Shown in pieces: positions 55,311-64,000 of a DNA stretch of 64,000 nt; the first letter of the stretch is position 1; every line of letters starts with the position of its first letter. The notes below the pieces were generated by a model that worked only from the letters and a program-made list of their open reading frames with translations, had not been told where the DNA came from and did no database searches. A program made the translations under genes and the position numbers. This stretch comes from Dermacentor variabilis (lineage: Eukaryota > Arthropoda > Arachnida > Ixodida > Ixodidae): positions 53,742,115 to 53,806,114 of the forward strand of contig NC_134573.1 in the NCBI RefSeq assembly GCF_050947875.1. Direction: 5' to 3'.

Positions 55311-57070
55311 TATTACACACGTGCGAATATTTCTATTTTATAGTTTCATGCCCACTCTTTGTTGGTGGAACATGAAAGAGCAGCGACAATAATCTACAAA
55401 GATTATATGTGAAAGAAAAACAGCCATTGTAATTGCATGGCGCGAAGAGAAGAAGATGATTACTAAAGTTCTCGCTAAATCAATGAGTACATAGATATAT
55501 TCACGACACATATATACAATAAAATAGGAGATACATGAAATGCACTAACTGAAAAAAAATGAAAGCTCTAGAATGGATCGGGCACGTTCGCAGTACCAAA
55601 CGCGGCACCACCATTTCTTGGTGAAGCCGTGCAATCTACCACATCTACGGGAAAGCGAAGATAATCTTGCTCCTTTGGTATTATTTGCGCATCGATCGCT
55701 GTGTGGGCGGAGTTTGTTAACCAGAAGCACGCTATACAGATCGAGTCTTGGCTGTTCTACTGTTAGAACTGATATAAGCTATCTGACATACCTACGTGCG
55801 TGCTTTACTGGTTTTGAGGCGTGTCTTCCCTTAGTTCTTTCATTACTCTGACTACCCTCGACAGTGCACCGGATGACTGAAACCAGCCGTTCATAATTTA
55901 CAAGCTGCTCAGCCTAGTAGACAAACAGCTATGAACAACATTACAATAAGGTGTGAAATGTAAGTTCACCATAACCACTTTTTTTGTAAATCAGGCTACG
56001 GAATAATTTCAACTCGCGTACACGTTACGGAAGGTGGACGAACTTGACTAGTTAGTTTGGATTCACTTTTCTTGCGCTATGTACTGGAAGACATCCACAG
56101 TGACGAAACGAACCCTCGTGTTGAAGGGGACACGAAGTAGCAGGGAACATCTCGCGTAAGACGTGCGCCAAAGTATGCAGCCTGTGAACGTAATGTGGTG
56201 CAGAAAATTCCGCTTACATGCGGGAAGGTATAGGCGGACCAACCGGTACTGTTTATCAAAGACAGGCCTAGAGAACACCGATACACATGCGAGCAGATAG
56301 TCGTATCGAGCAATCTGGCCCGGCATTGCAGAACGTGTGAGCTCACGACCTAACTTTGACAACACTCGATGCTAAAGAAGAAAACAATGACCAGAAAAAT
56401 CCAAAAAGCTTAAAGATGAAAGAAAGCAAAGTCAACTGGGCGAGCAGTCCTTTCCGTAGGGATTACTAATGCTGAAATTACGCATGCGGCGCAGGCACGC
56501 GAACAATACACTAATAGACAAATAGCAAGCACATATGTGAGAACGCAATCTGAGGCGCTCCCTTACAATTATAGTTCACGCAGTCGGAAAGGGTAGTTGT
56601 GTTCGTTTTAAACAGCGCTTTGATGGGACAGTAAACCAGTTGAGAGTTTGTTCTCATCCGTGTCACTTCCTGTCCTCTTCACAGCCAGAATTTTTTTGTT
56701 CCTGTTAGTGTCTTGCAGTGCATAGAGACTGAAAAAATGTGTCTTTACACCCCTAAAAACTACCGGAGGACACCACTGCCATCTCTCTTTCCTGTAAACG
56801 ATATCTGGTTTTTATGTGGCAAAGCCAAGACATGATTATGACCCACCAGCTTTAGTTTTCCCCAAATGGGATTTTTATAATTTGTACATAAATATAAGTA
56901 GGCGAGTATGTCTCATTTAACCCCCATCGAAATCGGTACACGTGCTCGACTTTAGCTGCGAAACTCCGCCATAGCCACTACAGACGCAAATTAAGGTGCT
57001 GGCCCGGCTTTTTTGTACCTATATATGGACTGAAGAAAGATTAAACATGCCTTACGGGCCCTAGAGGGGT
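55311..57070. other. No supported gene
   Basis: No domain or known repeat was recognised. Confidence 0.35.
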
Positions 57071-57084
57071 ATATGGCATGTAAG

Positions 57085-57088
57085 TATG

Positions 57089-57122
<34 letters not shown>

Positions 57123-57221
57123 TGTATGTATGTATGTATGTATGTATGTATGTATGTATGTATGTATGTATGTATGTATGTATGTATGTATGTATGTATG
57201 TATGTATGTATGTATGTATGT
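57085..57221. repeat. (ATGT)n microsatellite
   Basis: About 130 bases of nearly pure ATGT units are read directly. One frame reads MYVC repeated, which follows from the repeat. Confidence 0.97.
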
Positions 57222-57351
57222 ACACTGTAAAAATATTCCTTACTTTACCGAAAATCTGCTGGTAATTTGTGACCGAACACTTTTGCGTAAATTAAGAATG
57301 GTCATTTCCGTAGAACGGACGACTGTAAAAGAGAGACCGTAATACAAGATA

Positions 57352-57580
57352 CGAGTGCTTCTGTATCTAGAAAACGGAAGAATCAGTATTCTCAATCTTT
57401 TCTATAACCGTTAAAGTACGGTGCTTCTCGTAATCAGAAAACGGAACACACTGTATGCAGAATCTGTACTATAACCGTTAAAATACAGGTGCTTGCCGTA
57501 TTCAGATAACGAAAGACTCCGTATGCTGAATCTGTACTATATCCGTTAAAGTACAGGTGCTTCTCGTATTTCCTCTTGCA
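57352..57580. repeat. 68-bp minisatellite, about 3.4 copies
   Basis: GTGCTTCTCGTATTCAGAAAA and CTGTACTATAACCGTTAAAG recur with unit starts at 57355, 57421, 57489 and 57557 (spacings 66, 68, 68). Copies are moderately diverged. Confidence 0.85.
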
Positions 57581-59437
57581 GACCATATCAATTGTTTGGA
57601 GAATGTGCCATCGGGGACGAAATTGCCCAAGACGTTCGAGAGTCAACCGAATTATATGGTGCACTATTTGCTGGGATCAGTCGTGCTAACATCTGCGTTC
57701 GGAATGTGCATACGTGACCCACAGTTTTCAGCTGTCTTGAGCAGAAATGCAATTTGGTCAATGCTCGCACTTCCAGGGTACTTTTGTCCACGACTGTATA
57801 TATCATTTAACGCAAATGTCATGAAGGCAGCTCATAGCCGAAGCAGCAGGTCACCATTGAGAAAATTGTCTTGCTAACACACTGACATGGTGGCAGACAT
57901 AAAACACTTTGCACTTTGTGATATGAATGCATTGCATCGCATATATACAAAAAGGTGCAACATTTCAGTCCTCAAGTTCTTAGATCACAGCAGCAACTTT
58001 ATTTTCTTCAATCACTCGTCTTGCACTTTTTCCGGGTGAAAGTTGTTCTTGACCCCAAACGCTTGAAGGATAAACTTGCTGCTGTTAGGAGAAACAAATC
58101 GTATTCGGCAATATTCATCCTAAAGAAAGCAGCAAAAAAGTTTAATCACAGAACAGAACAAAGCAGTAACTTCTGCGTTAGAAAAATATGTAAGTAGACC
58201 AACATTGTTGGAAGAAGGGGTGTTGCTGTAGCCAACATTTCGACATGGGTGATTGTCATCAAGGTAGACAATGTTTTCCTTGGCTGTGTTGGTGAAAAAG
58301 CTGGTGCATATAATTGGTCAAGAGAATCCAAAGTGTTAAAATAAAGGAAGAAAGGGTGTGCTTCGCAGTGGTGATTGTGATGGAGCGGTTATGAGCACTG
58401 CTGTCAGTTCTTGCTAAGAGTAGGGGTGACCAAAACAGAAAACAATGTACTCATGTAAGCAGTCATTAATCCAGTAGACCTAGTCATCCCAGAAGACAAA
58501 ATATGTATTAAGATAAACAGTTTGAACTTTTGGAAAAAGGAAACGAAGAATTAAGGAAAATAAATTTTTTATCAATATGCATCTGGTTAAGATCATTGTA
58601 AATGGTAAATGAAGGCACATTATGAATACATATTTTGTTGAAAGCCAATGAAGAAAAGATATATTAACCAAATATTAAAAAATACGGACATTAAAATTAA
58701 ACTAGGGTATGACCATAAAACAGTAAAGAACAGCCTGTGGAAAAAAATGGGATAGACACTATGATAAGCAAGTGCGAGATTGCAAAACGTCGAGTGCTGT
58801 TAATATTCATGCTGCTGTTGACGGCTTCAAGTTTCTGTATTCCTATGAAACCTTTGTCTTACCTGAACAGAGAAATGGATCATTTTTAAGCAAGTTAGTT
58901 CAAATGCTGTTCAAAGCTTCAGCATTATTATAATGAAAGAAAATATTATGCGCAGTTCTCCTGAGTGTGTTTTCATTCACCAGTTATTTCCACCGCTGTA
59001 TGCTCAAAATTTAATGGTCTAAATGAGCCTTAGCTCCCGGCAACCCGTTAGCTGGTCTTTTCTTCAACACAGATGCCTGCACATTATATGTGTTGGCAGG
59101 AGCGCTAGCGAACTACATAATACTTGCTGCCACAACCAAAGTGAAACTTGGTAACAGTGAGTGAAAAAGAAAACAGCATTCCACAATACTGATTCAAGTC
59201 GTCTGGAAAAGTTGCTTAAGTTATTGTACACCCCCCACCCCACCATAGACACAATTATAACCACACTGACTCTCATGGTGTCAACCATGCTATTTTAACA
59301 CTAGGCATCAAGTGACGAGAATAAGGAGATAAGAGGGCACATTGCTTTTTGTTAGAACATCAAATGTGCTTTCCATAAATGCTACATTCCAACTAACAAA
59401 AGAGCAGCCGATAGGGACCAATGCATACGAAAGCTAA
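57581..59437. other. AT-rich DNA, no supported gene
   Basis: After a CTCTTGCAG acceptor-like site at 57583 a short frame reads PYQLFGECAIGDEIAQDVRE before a stop, with no known match. The rest is AT-rich with many short frames and no recognisable domain. It forms a compositional unit with the ORF at 59438. Confidence 0.3.
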
Positions 59438-60238
59438 AGACATTCTGTGCAGCGGAATGTTGCCGATGAGGTGTTATGCACACAGGCGCACTCTTTCACA
59501 GAAAATGACATCCTGCAGTCAAACCTTGTGCCAACATTTCAGCTTGAAAAACACCACAGTGGAAAGCAAAGAGCGATAAATTTGTTGAGAATTACTAAAA
59601 ATTATTCGATTATTCATTATCCATACTGTTCGTTAAAGATTCGCAGACTATTCCCTACGGGTGCTGTAAACAGGCACCCTGCTTTTAGTCGTAGCGCCAA
59701 TGATCTGTGGCACAGACATGAAGAAATGCTCATGAAGTTTATGCAAGAGTATACCCTACAAATTACACCCCATTTCAAATTACAATGTGGTAGACGAGGA
59801 AGACGAAAGAAACTATTTTGTGGTGGAGGATGCATACCCCAGAATAGCAGAAACAAGTGCACCCTAACCGTTGCTGTTGCCGATGCCTGTGCACTAGCAG
59901 TTGCATATAATATGGCAGTTACAACTGTTTTTACAAAAGCACTGCAAGCTGCTGCCAGTTTACCAGTAAACAGCCGTAATACATTTAGGGCATGTAAAAG
60001 CTGTCCAATAGATTTATCTCATATGACACAGTTGGAATGCAATATTCTGCAAATAAGTGAAGCGTTATGTGTCATCCCATACAATGAAACACTTTTGAAG
60101 AATCTGAATCACCACCTGAGCAGTGACGAGGTAAAAGAGCGTGTTGTGTGTAAAGTAGTGCACCTGTATAGCCTAAAGCTGTGGAGAATGCAGTTAGTAT
60201 CAGCTGTGAAAGTTTCTCATTTTTATTGCACACAGTAA
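59438..60238 (+). CDS. Unknown 264-codon open frame
   Basis: The frame is open from an in-frame TAA at 59435 to TAA at 60236. The first ATG is about a third of the way in (MLMKFMQEY, near 59728), so the segment is either an internal or terminal exon, a decayed gene missing its start, or a chance frame. It reads like protein: balanced composition, a basic motif (CGRRGRRKKLFCGGGC), a hydrophobic Ala-rich stretch (ADACALAVAYNMAVTTVFTK), and paired cysteines (ACKSCP). I recognise no family. It lies in an AT-rich block flanked by a minisatellite and a gypsy LTR. Confidence 0.35.
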   Translation, partial: RHSVQRNVADEVLCTQAHSFTENDILQSNLVPTFQLEKHHSGKQRAINLLRITKNYSIIHYPYCSLKIRRLFPTGAVNRHPAFSRSANDLWHRHEEMLMKFMQEYTLQITPHFKLQCGRRGRRKKLFCGGGCIPQNSRNKCTLTVAVADACALAVAYNMAVTTVFTKALQAAASLPVNSRNTFRACKSCPIDLSHMTQLECNILQISEALCVIPYNETLLKNLNHHLSSDEVKERVVCKVVHLYSLKLWRMQLVSAVKVSHFYCTQ

Positions 60239-60419
60239 AAACCTCCATGCAGTTTTGCAAAACGCAAACCCCCTATCTTTTTGTTGTTCAAAGGTAATGA
60301 CATGTAGGGCCATAACAAGTACCTTATGGGTTTTGTTCCCAAACAATCAAAGTGAATAGCAGCACCCTAAGTGTTATGTGCCTTCTGTCTCACATTTTGT
60401 GTCAAAAATTGTTAGTGTT
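60239..60419. other. Spacer before gypsy LTR
   Basis: No recognisable feature. Confidence 0.3.
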
Positions 60420-60591
60420 AAGGCAAAGAAGTCCGGCACGGCTGTGGACGGCACGATGGACGCGGACAAGAAGACGCAACAGCGTAGGCTTAGCCAGCCA
60501 CACAAGGAACAGCGTCTAGCCCGAGCCCCACTTGAGCAGCATTGGCGATCCGGCTGCGGAGCTCTGCGCGGCACACCTCTTCTTCTTTACA
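60420..60591 (-). repeat. 3' LTR of gypsy deletion derivative
   Basis: It shares AGGCTTAGCCAG, CACACAAGGAACAGCGTCTAG, ATCCGGCTGCGGAGCTCTGC and GGCAAAGAAGTCC with 63775-63939. On the minus strand it starts TGTAAAG right after the purine tract at 60592-60608. Confidence 0.85.
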
Positions 60592-61615
60592 ACTTCCCCC
60601 CTCGCTGAAGACGGAGCCGCACAGAAGGCCTAAGGCGTCGTGAGGACGAAGGGCGCGTTATACGGCTTGGGTCGATCTACGTGCAGAGTATTGCGGCCTC
60701 GGCCACCCAGGTTCGTATGGGGCGTCAGAGGTTCGATGACGTAGTTCACCGGAGAAGTTTGCTGTAGAACCTGGTAGGGTCCATGGTATCGGGATACAAA
60801 CCTGGAGGAGACACCTGGTGTCGAAGTAGGAGGCACCCATAACCAAACGAGAGCGTCAGGCGAAAACTGGTGGTGGGGGCGCCCGTCATCTTGACGAAAT
60901 TTCTGTAGGGCTTGTTCTTGCGTTGTAAGGGAGCGACCTAGTTGCCGACAATCTTCTGCATACCGAGCGGCTTCGGAAACAGGTGTACCCTCTGATAAGT
61001 CGGGACAGTAAGGAAGAATAGCGTCAATGGGAAATGATGGTTCGCGCCCATACAGAAGAAAGTAGGAAGAAAACCGCGTCGTTGAATGGGGTGCCTTATT
61101 TTAAGCGTACGTGACGTAGGGAAGGATGGGGTCCCAGATGGTGTGGTTGGAAGCGAAATACATCGAAAGCATGTCGCCAAGAGTTCGGTTAAAACGTTCT
61201 GTCAATAATTTTGTTTGCGGGTGATATGTGGTGGTACAGCGATGAATAATGCGGCATTCAGCGAGAAGTTTTTGAATGACATCGGCGAGAAAGACGCGGC
61301 CACGGTCGCTCAGGAGTTCGCGGGGAGCGCCGTGACGTAGAATGAAGCGTTGGAGGCAACGTCACGAGCCGTCGCGGCTGGCAGAGCTGCCGCTTCTGCA
61401 TACCTCGTGCGATGGTCTACAGCTACAATGACCCAGCGATTGCCATCGGCTGTGTATGGCAGAGGCCCCTAGAGGTCTATCCCAACTCGGTCAAAGGGTC
61501 GCGAAGGGCACGGCAAAGGTTGCATTGGTCCAGAAGCGCGGTAAGAATTAGGCTTCCGGCGTTGACATTCTGTGCAAGAGCGAATGTACTTTTGTACAAA
61601 TGTGTACATACCCCG
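60592..61615 (-). pseudogene. Gypsy integrase core and C-terminus
   Basis: On the minus strand, from 61480: PFDRVGIDL, TADGNRWVIVAVDHRTRYAE (first catalytic Asp region), then core remnants with stops. TLPGSTANFSGELRHRTSD in one frame and RFVSRYHGPYQVLQQTSPVN in another give the C-terminal SxRYxGPYxVLxQxxPVxY module. Frameshifts occur at several points. Confidence 0.75.
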
Positions 61616-62700
61616 TCAATAAAAGCTATGACGTAGTTTGGTGTAGGTTATGAAGAGACCAGCGCGTGCGCACTGAGGGTCGGCGTGGAAAGCGGCGCAT
61701 ACATCAGTGCGGAGCTGCCGAGGTATTACAAGCAGCCATTTGCGGCCGTCGGAGCTGTATTTACGGTGATAGACAATTCCGTCGCGGATAGCGAAGTGCG
61801 AAGCTTGTCGACGTAACGCTCGGGATGGTGGGCGTGTAGGTGAATTAGAGATGTAATCTATCAAAGATGAAATCCAGGAGTCCTTGCGCTGCTCCAAAGC
61901 CATGTCGACAGAAGCGAATGGAAGTCGGTCGTCTAGGACAAACACACTTACAATGTCGGCGTGGACAGGCGAGCGCGAAAGAGCTCCGGCGTCGGCGTGC
62001 TTCTTTCCTGAGCGGTAGACAACCCGGATATCGTACTCTTGGAGCCTCAGTGCCCACCGGACTAGGCGGCCGCAGGGATCCTTGAGAGACCACAACAAGC
62101 AAAATGCGTGGTGATCGGTAACGACATCGAAGGACCGGCCGTACAGCTATGGGTGAAATTTTGTGATGGCCCAGATGATCGCGAGACATTCTTTTTCAGT
62201 GACGGAATAGTTCGCTTCAGCTTTAGTCAGATTGCCGCTCGCGTAAGCGACAACATATTCTTGGCAGCCGGGCTTTCGCTGGGCGAGCACAGCGCCAAGA
62301 CCAACATCGCTAGCATCCGTATGGATTTCCGTGGGAGCAGTTGGATCGAAATGGCGCAGTATCGGTGGTGTTGTGCGCAGGCGACGTAGCGTCGCGAAGG
62401 CATCATCGCAAGTCGGGGACCATGCGGAAAGATTGGGGTCTCCCCGAAGTAGCTCTGTCAGAGGTGCCATAATCGAAGCGAAATTTCGAATAAAGCGGCG
62501 AAAGTACGAGCAGAGGCCAATGAAACTGCGCAAGTCTTTTAGAGACGTTGGCCACGGGAATTCTTTAACAGCACGGAGCTCAGCGACATCAGGAAGAACG
62601 CCGTCCTTCGACATGACATGTCCGAGAATCATCAACTTGTCAATGGTCTGGAGCGTAAGACAAAGGATGGTCGTACGCGGCTGTGCGTGGGTCGTCACGT
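61616..62700 (-). pseudogene. Gypsy RT thumb, RNase H and integrase head
   Basis: The frame at 62147-62698 encodes [40 protein letters not shown] (RT connection), then [20 protein letters not shown] and [19 protein letters not shown], an RNase H with intact TDAS. A second frame (61616-62098) continues with SLKDPCGRLVRWALRLQEYD, KKHADAGALSRSP, and an integrase zinc head in which HADPQCARAG replaces the second-His region. The break at about 62100 is a frameshift or stop. Confidence 0.85.
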
Positions 62701-63830
62701 GGATGAAGTGGACGGCGGCGGCACAAGCGTGCGCGTCCAGGAATACCGCACAAATAGCAGACGGGCCGATTGTCCGGTGTGCGCCAGGGATTAATTACTC
62801 CAAAGGCTGGAGGTCGTGGCGGCGTGGGAGTAAAACAGGGCTAGGCATCGGAGGCGGAGCCAGGAAGGTCGGCGGTCGTGGTCGTGCGACGGCGTCGGCG
62901 TAAGTCAATGGGGCGGTGAGTTGAGGCGCTCGTTCCAGAGGAAGGACCTCGGTCACTTGCTCTTCTATAACATGCCGTAGGGTCGGACTAAAGGGCGAAG
63001 TTGACTCCGGCGGGTTGGAGATGATGGAGAGCTGTTGAGCTACTTCTTCACGGACGAAAGCCTTGATCGGCGAGAAGAGGGTGGAATCTTGAATAGGGGA
63101 GGTCAAGCCGGAGAAAGATTCGTGATGGGGTAGAGGACGGCGAGTGAGGATGCGTTGACGGCGGAGCTCGTCATAGCTTTGGCACAGTTCAATAACTTGC
63201 GCAACAGTAGAGGGGCTCTTTGAAATGAGCATCTGAAATGCGACCTCGTCGATACCCTTCATTATATGCTTGATTTTATAGCCCTCAGTCATGGATGCAT
63301 CGAAGCGTTTACAGAGATCGATGATATCTTCGATGTAGCTTAAAGGTCTCACCAGGCTGCTGAGAGCGCGACTGCAGACGCTGTTCGGCATGAAGCTTTT
63401 GAACAGCAGGGTGGCCGAAGACCTCGCTGAACTTTGTCTTGAACACCGTGCAGCTTGGGACTTCGCTTTCGTGGTTCCGAAACCACAAGTGGGCAATTCC
63501 GGTGGGGTAAAAAGGGACGGTGGTCAGTTTCGTGATGTTATCCCATTTGTTGTGTAGACTGACGCATTCGTATGATGAGAGCCAGTCGTCAACGATGTGG
63601 TCATCAGTGCCGCTGAAGATGGGAGGGTGCCGCTGAAGGAGTGTGCTGGGGCATACGGATGACTGCGGAGCAGGTGGTGGTAAGCTCGTGGCGCTTGCGG
63701 TGGTCATGATGGCAGGGGTAGTCCGGCTGCGCAATTCCAGGATGACAGGAGACCCAGCAAACCTCCACCAATTATGGCAAAGAAGTCCGACACGGCTGTT
63801 GACAGCACGATGGGCGTGGACAAGACGCAA
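62701..63830 (-). pseudogene. Gypsy gag, frameshifted, fused to RT thumb
   Basis: Gag starts around 63705 (MTTASATSLPPPAPQSSVCP), with FSGTDDHIVDDWLSSYECVS and KLTTVPFYPTGIAHLWFRNH of the capsid domain. A frameshift near 63345 moves the reading to the frame with RFDASMTEGYKIKHIMKGID and VIELCQSYDELRRQRI. The proline-rich end (RPPTFLAPPPMPSPVL) is followed by a zinc knuckle remnant ([16 protein letters not shown], near 62745) and then at once by RT-thumb sequence. The usual protease and RT fingers and palm between these are missing. Confidence 0.8.
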
Positions 63831-63939
63831 CAGCGTAGGCTTAGCCAGTCACACAAGGAACAGCGTCTAGACCGAGCACCACTTCAGTAGCGTTGCCGAT
63901 CCGGCTGCGGAGCTCTGCACGGCGCACTTCTTCCTTACA
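63775..63939 (-). repeat. 5' LTR of gypsy deletion derivative
   Basis: The low-coordinate end (TGGCAAAG on +, CA at the minus-strand end) is separated by four bases from the primer site CCTCCACCA (63762-63770). The high end is TTACA at 63935-63939, the TGTAA start on the minus strand. Confidence 0.85.
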
Positions 63940-64000
63940 GTGCCGGATGCTGCGATTGGCAGAGAGACGGATTTCCGGAGAAATATAAAGTATTAAGTAC
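63940..64000. other. Right flank of gypsy element at window edge
   Basis: Only 61 bases are present. The first bases GTGCC compare with GTGTT left of the other LTR, so a clear target duplication is not visible. Confidence 0.3.

Larger units (their letters stand above)
60420..63939 (-). mobile_element. Ty3/gypsy deletion derivative with both LTRs
   Basis: Short direct repeats (60420-60591 and 63775-63939) bound the element. On the minus strand the 5' LTR is followed by TGGTGGAGGTTTGC, a primer-binding site complementary to a tRNA end. Gag follows, then a direct junction to the RT thumb, RNase H and integrase, and then a purine tract (AGCGAGGGGGGAAGT) before the 3' LTR. The protease and most of the RT are missing. 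The LTRs are similar, so this is younger than the element at 35033. It keeps all cis signals but cannot move without help. Confidence 0.85.

Noticed and set aside
57073..57342. MYVC-repeat protein
   Set aside because: The frame is generated by the ATGT microsatellite.
1..64000. CRISPR array, prokaryotic operon or phage
   Set aside because: No regularly spaced repeats with unique spacers, no ribosome binding sites or compact operons; spliced exons and eukaryotic retroelements dominate.

Overview
The window looks like nuclear DNA of an ixodid tick, probably metastriate (Rhipicephalus-like). Genes have GT-AG introns and there is no bacterial-style gene packing. The repeats match my memory of tick families: Ruka-type tRNA-derived SINEs, RTE, CR1/L2-like and L1/Tx1-like LINEs, BEL/Pao, Ty3/gypsy and Penelope-like elements. 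The taxon is inferred from memory; no database search was run.

I can support only one host gene, the 3' end of an ionotropic glutamate receptor (exons 3615-3745 and 8299-8602, + strand). Its 4.55-kb last intron holds a Ruka-like SINE and a satellite-like array. The 5' part of the gene lies upstream of the window.

Most of the rest is a graveyard of nested transposable elements. 11.3-15.4 kb: LINE and RTE fragments, with a 190-bp tandem duplication around an (ATT)n tract. 17.6-18.1 kb: a Penelope-like GIY-YIG fragment. 18.5-23.5 kb: a BEL/Pao remnant split by a CR1-like LINE. 26.5-30.3 kb: an RTE element split by a 1.46-kb TTAA-flanked inverted-repeat element. 31.4-33.1 kb: a gypsy fragment split by a SINE. 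33.28-33.74 kb: a tRNA-like element with inverted-repeat ends. 35.03-41.27 kb: a nearly full-length, decayed gypsy element with both LTRs. 42.2-43.6 kb: LINE ORF1-like and RT fragments. 45.88-46.08 kb: a hAT-type MITE. 46.7-47.3 kb: a degenerate 36-bp repeat array. 47.3-49.5 kb: a gypsy fragment carrying a SINE. 50.2-51.1 kb: an RTE fragment. 51.2-54.0 kb: a LINE split by a Penelope-like element. 57.1-57.6 kb: microsatellite and 68-bp minisatellite. 60.4-63.9 kb: a gypsy deletion derivative with both LTRs.

All element ORFs carry stops, frameshifts or deletions, so none looks autonomous now. The least explained coding signal is a 264-codon open frame at 59438-60238. The most informative structural signals are a 3' tail shared by a SINE and an RTE LINE, several datable nested insertions, and two TIR elements whose ends can be read directly. 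Boundaries of old elements are good to tens of bases at best.
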